The translations under genes and the position numbers were made by a program. 64,000 bases of DNA from an uncultured Oscillospiraceae bacterium (lineage in GTDB: Bacteria; Bacillota; Clostridia; Oscillospirales; Oscillospiraceae), in NCBI GenBank assembly GCA_910587285.1, contig CAJULM010000008.1:1-64000 (forward strand), given 5' to 3'. Below the pieces are notes generated by a model that did no database searches, was not told the DNA's origin, and saw only the letters and a list, made by a program, of their open reading frames with translations. How positions within the stretch are numbered: position 1 is the first letter of the stretch; each line of letters starts with the position of its first letter. Of the stretch, positions 50,294-59,468 are shown piece after piece.

Positions 50294-50689
50294 TCAGCTT
50301 TTTTCCTCAAACACCGCGCCGCAGGACCGGCAGTGCACGGTGATGCGCCCCTTGCCCCGGGGCACCCGCATCTGCTGGCCGCAGTTGGGGCACTTGAAGT
50401 AGCGGTGCTCGCGGTCCTGTGTCCTGGCGCGGAAGGCCGTCCACCGGCGCTTGATGGGCCGGACGATCTGGAGAAAGCGGGCGTTTTCCGCCCGGCGGCG
50501 ATCCAGGCTTCGGGACAGGGAGCGGAACAGGCTGACCAGCAGCACCACAGTGCCCAGCAGCTGAAAAATCAGCAGACGGGAGAACAAAAACACGACGTAA
50601 AGGAGAAGATACAGGCCGATAAGGAACAAATTCAGCTGGTCGCCCCCATAACGCCCCGTCATGAAGCGGATAAACCAACGGCGGATCAT
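50294..50689 (-). CDS. Membrane protein with C-terminal zinc ribbon
   Basis: 131 residues: two hydrophobic segments about 20-55, basic linker, then a zinc ribbon FKCPNCGQQMRVPRGKGRITVHCRSCGAVFEEKS (CxxC pairs near 99 and 120). The zinc ribbon faces the cytosol. Family function unknown. Confidence 0.82.
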   Translation of the reverse strand: MIRRWFIRFMTGRYGGDQLNLFLIGLYLLLYVVFLFSRLLIFQLLGTVVLLVSLFRSLSRSLDRRRAENARFLQIVRPIKRRWTAFRARTQDREHRYFKCPNCGQQMRVPRGKGRITVHCRSCGAVFEEKS

Positions 50690-50733
50690 GGGCGCTCACC
50701 TCCTGAGAAAACGGGAATTTTGGGATTATTACT

Positions 50734-50762
50734 ATATTAGCGCTCCAATTTGACTGAGTCAA
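50734..50762 (-). promoter_or_regulatory. Sigma-A promoter of zinc-ribbon membrane gene
   Basis: Minus strand TTGACT-N17-TAATAT. Confidence 0.7.
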
Positions 50763-50868
50763 TGGGGAAACCGTAAACAAAATGTGAATTTGCGCGCCCC
50801 CGCTTTGGTAACGTAGAGATTCCGAGCCTCGATATGACAAGCTCGTTGGGTGGGCCGTGATTTTTTCA

Positions 50869-50897
50869 TTGCGGCGGGGGCGAAAAAATGGTATACT
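50869..50897 (+). promoter_or_regulatory. Sigma-A promoter of dCMP deaminase-apbE
   Basis: TTGCGG-N17-TATACT, 23 bases before the start codon. Confidence 0.65.
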
Positions 50898-50919
50898 TTC
50901 CAAACAAGGAGGGATTGCC

Positions 50920-51408
50920 ATGGCCCGCATCGACAAAGTAAATTACTATCTGGACATCGCTGGCACCGTGCTGGAGCGCTCCACCTGTATGCGCCGGCAC
51001 TACGGGGCCATCATCGTGCAGAACGATGAGATCGTGTCCTCCGGCTATAACGGAGCGCCCCGGGGGCGCAAGAACTGCGGCGATCTGGGCTATTGCACCC
51101 GGGAGGCCATGAATATTCCGTCTGGCCAGCGCTATGAGCTGTGCCGTTCCGTTCACGCGGAGGCCAACGCCATCATCTCCGCCCCCCGGCGGGAGGTGCT
51201 GGGGGCCACGCTCTACATGGTGTGTAAGGACCCGGCCACCGGGACGCTGATTCCCGGCTCCACCTCCTGCTCCATGTGCCGGCGGCTCATCATCAACGCA
51301 GGCATCGCCAAGGTGGTCATCCGGGACACCGCCACAGAATACCGGGAGGTGGACGTGGAGCGGGAGTGGATCGACCAGGACGATTCCGTGCCGGAGCAGC
51401 TGCGGTGA
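50920..51408 (+). CDS. dCMP deaminase family protein
   Basis: 162 residues from ATG 50920 (AGGAGGG). Cytidine/deoxycytidylate deaminase zinc motifs: CRSVHAEANAI (His-Ala-Glu near 70) and SCSMCRRLIINAG (PCxxC-type, here TSCSMC near 108). ComEB-like, converts dCMP to dUMP. Its stop overlaps the next start as GTGA. Confidence 0.88.
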   Translation: MARIDKVNYYLDIAGTVLERSTCMRRHYGAIIVQNDEIVSSGYNGAPRGRKNCGDLGYCTREAMNIPSGQRYELCRSVHAEANAIISAPRREVLGATLYMVCKDPATGTLIPGSTSCSMCRRLIINAGIAKVVIRDTATEYREVDVEREWIDQDDSVPEQLR

Positions 51409-52478
51409 GGCGGGGATTCTTCGGGCGCGGTTCCGGTGTGTTTCACGTGAAACACCTGTTTGCGGTGGGCCTGGCGCTGGTGCTGCTGGCGGGGTGTGCG
51501 CCGCAGGGCGAACCGCTGGAGCGCACCTTTTTCGCCATGGACACGGTGATGAGCGTGAAGCTGTACGCAGACGGGGACGAGGCTCTGCTGGACGCCGCCG
51601 AGGACCGGGTGCGGGAGCTGGAGGCCCTGTGGTCCGTCACGGATGAAAACAGTGAGATTTACGCGTTGAACCGTGACGGCGCGGTATCCGGGCTGTCGCC
51701 GGAGACGGCGGACCTGCTGGACACGGCGCTGGGCCTGTGCCAGCGCACCGGCGGAGCGCTGGACATCTCCACCTATCCTCTTCTGCGCTGCTGGGGCTTC
51801 ACCACCGGGGAATATTCTGTTCCCGACGAGGAGACGATTGCCGCCCTGCTCCCCCTGGCGGACTATACCCAGGTGCGGCAGGAGGGGACCTACGCCTCTC
51901 TGGCGGAGGGGATGGAGCTGGACCTGGGCAGCGTGGCCAAGGGCTGTACCGGTTGGTGGCTGGCCCATCTGCTAAGGGAAAACGGCGTCACCTCCGCGCT
52001 GCTGGACCTGGGGGGCAACATCCAGACGGTGGGGGCTAAGCCGGACGGCTCTCCCTGGCGGGTGGCCGTCCGGGACCCGGCGGGGGATGGAGCCCTGGGC
52101 GTGGTGGAGGTGGTGGATAAGGCCGTCATCACCTCCGGCGGGTACGAGCGGTACTTTGAGGAGGACGGCGTGCGGTATTGGCACATCCTGGACCCTGAGA
52201 CCGGGAGGCCCGCCCACAGCGGCCTGGTTTCCGTCACCGTGGTGGGGGATACCAGCGCAGCATGGGGAGACGCCGGCGCAGTATGCGACGGCCTGTCCAC
52301 CGCGTTATTTGTCATGGGCCGGGAGGAAGCCGTCGGCTTCTGGCGCGGCCACCGGGAGGAATGGGGCTTTGAACTGATTTTGGTGGAGGAGGACGGCTCC
52401 GTGACCGTCACCGCCGGGCTGGAGGAGCATTTCACCCTTAGTCAGACGAACCGGGCCCTGACCGTTGTGCACCCCTAA
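51405..52478 (+). CDS. apbE: FAD:protein FMN transferase (ApbE), lipoprotein
   Basis: 357 residues from GTG 51405, which overlaps the upstream stop (GTGA) and has GGAG eight bases before it; no nearer start has a ribosome site. The signal peptide has an unusually long basic start (RRGFFGRGSGVFHVKH) and lipobox LLAGC near 27. ApbE motifs: FAMDTVMSVKLYA near 42, ELDLGSVAKGCTGWWLA near 170, LLDLGGNIQTVG near 198, HILDPETGRPA near 258. Flavinylates Rnf/Nqr-type proteins. The VFHVKH codons are a perfect parS site. Confidence 0.92.
   Translation: MRRGFFGRGSGVFHVKHLFAVGLALVLLAGCAPQGEPLERTFFAMDTVMSVKLYADGDEALLDAAEDRVRELEALWSVTDENSEIYALNRDGAVSGLSPETADLLDTALGLCQRTGGALDISTYPLLRCWGFTTGEYSVPDEETIAALLPLADYTQVRQEGTYASLAEGMELDLGSVAKGCTGWWLAHLLRENGVTSALLDLGGNIQTVGAKPDGSPWRVAVRDPAGDGALGVVEVVDKAVITSGGYERYFEEDGVRYWHILDPETGRPAHSGLVSVTVVGDTSAAWGDAGAVCDGLSTALFVMGREEAVGFWRGHREEWGFELILVEEDGSVTVTAGLEEHFTLSQTNRALTVVHP
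51439..51454. promoter_or_regulatory. parS: parS, ParB (Spo0J) binding site
   Basis: TGTTTCACGTGAAACA, a perfect 16-bp palindrome identical to the Firmicute parS consensus (18 bp with flanking G/C). Lies within the apbE coding region. Confidence 0.9.
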
Positions 52479-52730
52479 GACCACCCAAAGACCGTAAGTC
52501 CCGCCCCCCAGGCGCAGTCTGTGGACCCCACCCGTTTCGCTATCCCACCCACGAGCGGCAGCGGGTTGAAGGGCGCCCCGCGTCGAACGCACCGCGCGCC
52601 GGCAGGGGTCCTTCCCACCCTCGCACAGAGTTCTCGCGTAAAAACAGGGGTTCTTAGGGGGCGCTGGTCCCCGGTGGGGACCGTCCAGCGCCGACCGAGC
52701 CGAAGGCGAGACAGCCCGCCTGTGAGCGAG

Positions 52731-52885
52731 AGCGCGTCCTTTGCGCTCGACGCTGTCACGCTGCAAAACGGCCAAGACGCTCGCTCGCTTTCCCTCCGCC
52801 TCGGCCTGGTCTTGGGCGGCTGTGCCGCCCCGCGCTCGGCCTCGCTCCGGTCCAAACTCTCTCGCTGTCCGTTTCTCCGCGCTTC
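52731..52885 (-). repeat. Dispersed intergenic repeat, copy 4 (inverted)
   Basis: Read on the minus strand: GAAGCGCGGAGAAA, GACAGCGAGAGAG, TTGGACCGGAGCGAGG, AAGCGAGCGAGCG, then GCAGCGTGACAGCGTCGAGCGC. Same block order as copies 1-3. More divergent DNA of similar style continues leftward to about 52500; no gene is seen in 52479-52900. Confidence 0.65.
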
Positions 52886-52918
52886 TTTGGAAAGTTCATG
52901 AAACTTTCACATTTCCAC

Positions 52919-52947
52919 TTGACAGGAAAGCCCGATACCTTTACAAT
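52919..52947 (+). promoter_or_regulatory. Sigma-A promoter of rny
   Basis: TTGACA-N17-TACAAT, giving a leader of about 230 bases. Confidence 0.75.
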
Positions 52948-53103
52948 AAGTAAGGATAATTTTGAAAAGCCGCCGCGCTTTTTTGCCGTTTTGAGCGTTT
53001 ACGCCGCCCCCAGGGGCGTGTCTATATAGTCTATCGAGGCGTTCTTTATAGATTTGGTTGACACTCAAATAGTGCGCCCTTTTGCGGGCAGTTTTTCGGT
53101 TAT

Positions 53104-53140
53104 CGCGATGCGTCTTTCACGCATCGCGTCTTATTTTGTT
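53104..53140 (+). other. Leader hairpin before rny
   Basis: CGCGATGCG/CGCATCGCG stem (53104-53112, 53120-53128) followed by TCTTATTTTGTT; terminator-like. May control rny by attenuation or be an RNase Y autoregulation target. Rest of the 52948-53186 leader shows nothing clear. Confidence 0.45.
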
Positions 53141-53186
53141 AAAATTACAGTCAAAAAATCGAAGAAACAGGAGGTGTGGAACTCAA

Positions 53187-54740
<1,554 letters not shown>

Positions 54741-54889
54741 ATAGCGCGGAGAAGCCGTCTGCGAAGGAGCTTGGAGCGGAGTGAGGATAAAAAACCAAGA
54801 TTTGCGGAGCAAATCTGTATTTTATCCGAATCGCAGCGAAAGCGACTGAGCGGTCAGGGGGCTTCGCAGCGTGAATACGCAATAGCGCG
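54741..54889 (+). repeat. Dispersed intergenic repeat, copy 2
   Basis: Begins at the base after the rny stop and is bounded by ATAGCGCG on both ends. Blocks shared with copies 1 and 3: GCGGAGAAG, GCGAAGGAGCTTGGAGCGGAG, CGCAGCGAAAGCGACTGAGCGGTCAG, GGCTTCGCAGCGTGA. The central block differs (a GATAAAA.../...TTTTATC hairpin). Confidence 0.85.
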
Positions 54890-54901
54890 AATACAGCATT
54901 A

Positions 54902-54931
54902 ATACGCCGTCGGATTTTTCCGGCGGCGTAT
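54902..54931. terminator. Hairpin between rny and amino-acid ABC genes
   Basis: Twelve-base stem ATACGCCGTCGG/CCGGCGGCGTAT with one T-G pair; no proper T-run, so termination is uncertain. Nothing else is seen in 54932-55105. Confidence 0.4.
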
Positions 54932-55116
54932 TCCATATCTGTTTTGCATAAAAATTCATATCCATTTTCTGAAAAGCCAACACATCCCATAAAATGCAGG
55001 GGAATCCGCAAAATCCACTTGCATTTTTTATGAATACACAGTATACTCTGATTCAACACCCCGCCGGACGCGGCGGGATGCAAGCAAAATATTCAGCAAA
55101 TATTCAATGGAGATGA

Positions 55117-55980
55117 ATGAAAATGAAAACAACGAAAAAACTGACGGCCCTCCTGCTGGCCCTGTCTATGGCTTTCGTCCTGTGTGCCTGCTCCAATGAG
55201 GACAGCAAGCCCACCCCCACCGCCGCCCCCTCTGAGGCCGGCGAGCCCTCCCAGGCACCCTCCGAGGAGCCCAGCCAGGGCGTCGAGCCCGCCGCCTTCA
55301 CCACCGTGGAGGAGGGCAAGTTGCATATGTCCACCAACGCCGCCTTCCCTCCCTATGAGATGACCACCGACGACGGCGGCTTCGAGGGCATCGACGTGGA
55401 GGTGGCCGAGGCCATCGCCGAGAAGCTGGGACTGGAGCTGGTGGTGGACGACATGGCATTTAATAATGCCCTGCTGGCCGTGCAGAACGGCGAGAGCGAC
55501 ATCGCCATGGCCGCCATCACCGTCAAGCCCGACCGTCTGGAGGTCATGGACTTCTCCGAGACCTACGCCACCGGCATCCAGGTGGTCATCGTCAAGGAGG
55601 GCTCCCCCATCGCCACGATAGACGACCTGGCCGGCGCCGAGAAGATCGGCTGCCAGGCGGACACCACCGGCTATGACTACTGCTCCAGCGACTACGGCGA
55701 GGACCACGTCATCGCCTATGACACCGGCGCTCTGGCCGTGATGGACCTGATGGCCGGCACCATCGACGCGGTGGTCATCGACAACGGCCCCGCCGAGGCC
55801 TATGTGGCCGCCAACGACGGCCTGAAGATTCTGGACACCGAGTACGCCAACGAGGACTACGCCATCGGCTTCCAGAAGGGGAATACCGCATTGGTGGAGG
55901 CGGTGAACGCCGCGATTGCGGAGCTGAAAGCGGACGGCACCTTCCAGGGCATCGTGGATAAGTACATTAAGGCGGACTGA
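55117..55980 (+). CDS. Amino-acid ABC transporter substrate-binding lipoprotein
   Basis: 287 residues. Lipobox VLCACS (Cys near 25), a Pro/Ser/Glu spacer about 27-62, then a SBP_bac_3 domain: STNAAFPPYEM near 72, GFEGIDVEVAEAIAEKLGLEL near 87, SDIAMAAITVKPDR near 128, TGIQVVIVKEGS near 155. Polar amino-acid type (glutamine/arginine/cystine group); specificity not resolved. GGAG site before two possible ATGs (55117, 55123). Confidence 0.92.
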   Translation: MKMKTTKKLTALLLALSMAFVLCACSNEDSKPTPTAAPSEAGEPSQAPSEEPSQGVEPAAFTTVEEGKLHMSTNAAFPPYEMTTDDGGFEGIDVEVAEAIAEKLGLELVVDDMAFNNALLAVQNGESDIAMAAITVKPDRLEVMDFSETYATGIQVVIVKEGSPIATIDDLAGAEKIGCQADTTGYDYCSSDYGEDHVIAYDTGALAVMDLMAGTIDAVVIDNGPAEAYVAANDGLKILDTEYANEDYAIGFQKGNTALVEAVNAAIAELKADGTFQGIVDKYIKAD

Positions 55981-56035
55981 GCCATCGCGAGTAGGAGAAG
56001 CGCAGCTGCGTCAAGGCGGACAGAGCCGTTGCGAG
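55969..56035 (+). repeat. Direct duplication of the SBP gene 3' end
   Basis: AAGGCGGAC-W-GAGCC-R-T-Y-GCGAG occurs at 55969 (last codons and stop of the SBP gene) and at 56013, 44 bases later. Confidence 0.6.
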
Positions 56036-56132
56036 CAACGCGGCGCAAAGACATCAGCCACAGATATCTCACGGAGGGCGGCCAATGGGCCGCCCTCCCT
56101 TCCCCGCACCCAGGAAAGGAGCGCGCTACGCT

Positions 56133-56891
56133 ATGCCCACACCGTTTACCGACTGGCTCTACAACTTCCCGCCGGTCCAATGGTTCAATGAACTGGGTCC
56201 CCGGTTTTACCGGGCCTTCTTTGAGGCCGACCGCTGGAAGCTCTACCTCCAGGGGCTGGCGGTCACCTTTGAAATCACCATTGCGGCCATTGTCATGGGC
56301 CTGGTGCTGGGCCTGTTTGTGGCCATGGTGCGCACCGCCCACGACCAGCAGCGCCCCGGCCGCCGCAACCCCCTGCTGGGGTTTGTAAACCTGATCTGCA
56401 AGGTGTATACCACCGTGATCCGGGGCACCCCCATGATGGTGCAGATTTTGATCTGGGCCTTCGTCATCTTCAAGGGTGAGCGGAACAAGGTGATGGTGGG
56501 CATGATCGGAATGGGGGTCAACGCCGGAGCCTACATCTCCGAGATCATCCGGGGCGGCCTGATGAGCGTGGACCCCGGCCAGGCAGAGGCGGGGCGCTCT
56601 CTGGGCCTGAGCTATTTCGACACCATGCGCTTCATCATCATCCCTCAGGCGTTTAAAAACATCCTGCCCTCCATGGGCAACGAGCTTGTGACCTTGTTCA
56701 AGGACACCTCTCTGGTGAACGCCATCGGCGCGGCGGAGATGACCTATTACGCCAACCGCATCGGCGGCAAGACCTATGACTTTATGCCGCCCCTCATCGG
56801 CATCGCCCTGATTTACTTATTCTTCGTGGTGATTCTCACCTGGCTCCAGGGGAAGCTGGAAAGGAGGCTGGGTCAAAGTGATCGACGTTAA
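56133..56891 (+). CDS. Amino-acid ABC transporter permease
   Basis: 252 residues, HisM/GlnP-type permease with about five membrane segments; RGTPMMVQILIWAF near 105 and the EAA loop QAEAGRSLGLSYFDTMRFIIIPQAFKNILPSMGNELVTLFKDTSLV near 150-195 are diagnostic. Partner of the flanking binding protein and ATPase. ATG 56133 follows AAAGGAG. Confidence 0.93.
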   Translation: MPTPFTDWLYNFPPVQWFNELGPRFYRAFFEADRWKLYLQGLAVTFEITIAAIVMGLVLGLFVAMVRTAHDQQRPGRRNPLLGFVNLICKVYTTVIRGTPMMVQILIWAFVIFKGERNKVMVGMIGMGVNAGAYISEIIRGGLMSVDPGQAEAGRSLGLSYFDTMRFIIIPQAFKNILPSMGNELVTLFKDTSLVNAIGAAEMTYYANRIGGKTYDFMPPLIGIALIYLFFVVILTWLQGKLERRLGQSDRR

Positions 56892-57600
56892 ACACCTCAG
56901 CAAGTCCTTTAAGGACAATTTGGTGCTGGACGACATCTCCGAGCACATCTACCCCGGGGAGAAGGTGGTGGTGATTGGGCCGTCCGGCTCGGGAAAATCC
57001 ACCTTTCTGCGCTGCCTCAACCTGCTGGAGACTCCCACCGCCGGGACCATCACCTTCGACGGCGTGGAAATCACCAACCCCAAGGCGGATATCAACGCCA
57101 TCCGCCGCCAGATGGGCATGGTGTTTCAGCACTTCAATCTGTTCCCCAACATGACCATTCGGAAAAATATCACCCTGGCCCCGGTGCGGGCCAAGCTCAT
57201 GAGTCAGGCGGAGGCGGACGAGGAGGCCACCGCCCTGCTGCGCCGGGTGAATTTGGAGGAAAAGGCGGACGCCTACCCCGCTCAGCTGTCCGGCGGGCAG
57301 AAGCAGCGCATTGCCATCGTCCGGGCGCTGGCCATGAGGCCCAAGGTGCTGCTCTTTGACGAGCCCACCTCCGCGCTGGACCCCGAGATGGTGGGCGAGG
57401 TCCTGGAGGTGATGAAGGAGCTGGCCCGGGAGGGGATGACCATGGTGGTGGTGACCCACGAGATGGGCTTCGCCCGAGAGGTGGGCACCCGGGTGCTGTT
57501 TATGGATGGCGGGAAAATCCTGGAGCAAGACGAGCCCCACGCCTTTTTTGCCCATCCCAAGGAGCAGCGCACCGTTGAGTTTTTGTCCAAGGTGTTGTAA
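56878..57600 (+). CDS. glnQ: Amino-acid ABC transporter ATP-binding protein
   Basis: 240 residues from GTG 56878, overlapping the permease by 14 bases with GGAGG inside it. Walker A GPSGSGKST near 34-42, Q-loop MVFQHFNLFPNMT near 82, signature LSGGQKQRIAIVRAL near 137, Walker B VLLFDEPTSALDPEM near 157, H-loop THEMGFAREV near 193. GlnQ/HisP group. Confidence 0.94.
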   Translation: MIDVKHLSKSFKDNLVLDDISEHIYPGEKVVVIGPSGSGKSTFLRCLNLLETPTAGTITFDGVEITNPKADINAIRRQMGMVFQHFNLFPNMTIRKNITLAPVRAKLMSQAEADEEATALLRRVNLEEKADAYPAQLSGGQKQRIAIVRALAMRPKVLLFDEPTSALDPEMVGEVLEVMKELAREGMTMVVVTHEMGFAREVGTRVLFMDGGKILEQDEPHAFFAHPKEQRTVEFLSKVL

Positions 57601-57749
57601 GAAGCGCGGAGAAGCGGTCAGCGAGGAAGCTTGGAGCGGAGCAAGGGCAAAAGCCCAGGGCCCAAGCAGTGGGACTGGGTTTTGCCAGCGTCGCAGCGAA
57701 AGCGACCGAGCGGCCTGAGCGCTTCGCAGCGTGACAGCAAAGAAGCGCG
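57601..57749 (+). repeat. Dispersed intergenic repeat, copy 3
   Basis: Starts at the base after the glnQ stop, bounded by GAAGCGCG on both ends. Blocks: GAAGCGCGGAGAAG, AAGCTTGGAGCGGAG, AAGCCCAGGGCCC, CGCAGCGAAAGCGACCGAGCGG, GCTTCGCAGCGTGACAGCAA. Confidence 0.85.
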
Positions 57750-57776
57750 CTCACGACGGTTCGGACGCTGTCATGC

Positions 57777-57807
57777 AAAACCGCCCGGATGTCCCGGGCG
57801 GTTTTTG
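57777..57807 (+). terminator. Terminator of amino-acid ABC operon
   Basis: AAAACCGCCCGG.../CCGGGCGGTTTTT stem and T-run. Confidence 0.8.
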
Positions 57808-57821
57808 TGTAATATCCCATC

Positions 57822-57850
57822 TTGTAATTTCTTCCTTGTTTTGGTATCAT
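57822..57850 (+). promoter_or_regulatory. Sigma-A promoter of uraA leader
   Basis: TTGTAA-N17-TATCAT. Confidence 0.75.
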
Positions 57851-57878
57851 AGACCGAACGCAAAAGGAGGGGAACGAT

Positions 57879-57950
57879 ATGTGCCAGCTTACGCCGCTGT
57901 TTTTCAAAGCGCCCGGCCTGGGGGCGTATCGTTTCTATTCCCATTTGTAA
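57879..57950 (+). CDS. Possible 23-residue leader peptide of uracil permease
   Basis: Short frame MCQLTPLFFKAPGLGAYRFY + SHL with an excellent AAAGGAGGGG site seven bases before its ATG. The ribosome site and ATG can pair with 57927-57935 (GGAACGATA/TATCGTTTC), so its translation could be gated by RNA structure. It ends at the base before a strong terminator stem. Could alternatively be only part of a structured regulatory RNA. Confidence 0.4.
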   Translation: MCQLTPLFFKAPGLGAYRFYSHL

Positions 57951-57988
57951 AGGCAGTCACCGTTGTTTCGGTGGTTGCCTCTTTTTTT
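57951..57988 (+). terminator. In-leader intrinsic terminator (attenuator) of uraA
   Basis: Twelve-base stem AGGCAGTCACCG/CGGTGGTTGCCT (two G-U pairs), six-base loop, then C and seven T. No second promoter is seen before the permease start, so expression needs read-through. Confidence 0.8.
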
Positions 57989-58034
57989 GCGCGCAGGTAC
58001 ATTGTAATACGAGTGAAAAGGAGAGAGTAGAGTT

Positions 58035-59393
58035 ATGAACAATCAAGAACCCGTCCGTGACGCCCGCACCCTGGGCGTGCCCAAAATGCTGATTCTGGGC
58101 CTGCAGCATATGTTCGCCATGTTCGGGGCCACCATCCTGGTGCCCATCATCGTCAGCAGCCAGTACGGCCTGCCCCTGTCCGTCCAGACCACCCTGTTTT
58201 TCGCCGGCATCGGCACCCTGTTCTTCCACCTGTGCGCCAAGCTGAAGGTGCCCGCCTTCCTGGGCTCCTCCTTCGCCTTCCTGGGCGGCTTTGAGGCGGT
58301 GTCCAAATTGGACACCGGCAAGTTCGCCGGTATGGCCGCCGCGGAAAAGCTCCAGTACGCCTGCGGCGGCATTGTGGTGGCCGGCCTGCTGTACCTGGTG
58401 CTGGCCCTGCTGGTGAAGGTGGTGGGCGTGAAGAAGGTCATGCGCTTCCTGCCCCCTGTGGTCACCGGGCCCATCATCATCTGTATCGGCCTGAATCTGG
58501 CCCCCTCCGCGGTGAGCAACGCCTCCGCCTGCTGGCCGCTGGCCCTCATCGCCCTGGCTGTCATCGTGGTGTTCAACATCTGGGGCAAGGGGATGCTGAA
58601 GATTATCCCCATTCTGCTGGGCGTGGTCATCGCCTACGTGGCCGCCCTCATCATGAACGCCTGTGGAGTGACCAACGCCGACGGCTCCGCTATCCTGAAC
58701 TTCCAGGCGGTGGCCGACGCGGGCATCCTGGGCCTGCCCCCCTTCCAGATCGCCAAGTTTGACCTGTCCGCCATCCTGGTCATGGCCCCCATCGCCATCG
58801 CCGCCATGATGGAGCATATCGGCGATATGTCCGCCATCTCCGCCACCGTGGGGGAGAACTTCATCGAGGAGCCGGGCCTGCACCGCACCCTCATCGGCGA
58901 CGGCATCGCCACCTCTCTGTCCGCCATGTTCGGCGGTCCCGCCAACACCACCTACGGCGAGAACACCGGCGTGCTGGTGCTCTCCAAGGTGTATGACCCC
59001 AAGGTAATCCGTCTGGCCGCCCTGTACGCCGTAGTGCTGGGCTTCATTCCCAAGATGAGCGAGCTCATCGGCTCCATGCCCACCGCCATCGTGGGTGGCA
59101 TCAGCTTCATGCTCTACGGCATGATCTCCGCCATCGGCGTGCGCAATGTGGTGGAGAACCGGGTGGACTTCACCAACTCCCGCAACCTGATTATCGCCGC
59201 CGTCATCCTGGTGTGCGGCCTGGGCTTCTCCGGCGGGCTCACCTTCAACGTGGGCGGTACCGCCGTTACCCTCACCTCCCTGGCCATCGCCGCCGTTGCG
59301 GGCATCCTGCTCAACGCCATCCTGCCCGGCAAGGACTACGAGTTTGGCTCCGATGTCACCGAGGGCCGCTCCGGGGACTTTGGGCGGTATTAA
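58035..59393 (+). CDS. uraA: Uracil/xanthine permease, NCS2 family
   Basis: 452 residues, about 12-14 membrane segments. NCS2 motifs: LGLQHMFAMFGATILVP near 18-34, QTTLFFAGIGTLFFHL, PPVVTGPIIICIGLNLA near 137, and the substrate region EHIGDMSAISATVG near 258 with GDGIATSLSAMFGGPANTTYGENTGV near 288-312. Uracil:H+ symporter type (UraA/PyrP). Preceded by an attenuator-like leader. Confidence 0.93.
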   Translation: MNNQEPVRDARTLGVPKMLILGLQHMFAMFGATILVPIIVSSQYGLPLSVQTTLFFAGIGTLFFHLCAKLKVPAFLGSSFAFLGGFEAVSKLDTGKFAGMAAAEKLQYACGGIVVAGLLYLVLALLVKVVGVKKVMRFLPPVVTGPIIICIGLNLAPSAVSNASACWPLALIALAVIVVFNIWGKGMLKIIPILLGVVIAYVAALIMNACGVTNADGSAILNFQAVADAGILGLPPFQIAKFDLSAILVMAPIAIAAMMEHIGDMSAISATVGENFIEEPGLHRTLIGDGIATSLSAMFGGPANTTYGENTGVLVLSKVYDPKVIRLAALYAVVLGFIPKMSELIGSMPTAIVGGISFMLYGMISAIGVRNVVENRVDFTNSRNLIIAAVILVCGLGFSGGLTFNVGGTAVTLTSLAIAAVAGILLNAILPGKDYEFGSDVTEGRSGDFGRY

Positions 59394-59412
59394 AAAAGTG
59401 TAATCCACGTCA

Positions 59413-59445
59413 AAGGGCCGGGCTTCCATCGGAGGCCCGGCCCTT
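59413..59445. terminator. Bidirectional terminator
   Basis: Fifteen-base stem (AAGGGCCGGGC... with one G-U) and ATC loop between convergent genes. Confidence 0.75.
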
Positions 59446-59468
59446 GTGCTTTTCGATCCGTCTGGCTG

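Noticed and set aside
50690..50919. Replication origin at the strand switch
   Set aside because: The gap holds only two divergent promoters; no cluster of TTATCCACA-like DnaA boxes and no dnaA/dnaN neighbours were noticed.
52521..52901. Apparent ORFs on both strands in the gap before rny
   Set aside because: They lie in the dispersed repeat and related GC-rich DNA, have no ribosome sites, and translate to Arg/Ser/Pro-rich low-complexity sequence.
57957..59429. 490-codon minus-strand frame opposite uraA
   Set aside because: Composition dominated by Gly, His and Gln, typical of antisense GC-rich frames; uraA motifs are unequivocal on the plus strand.
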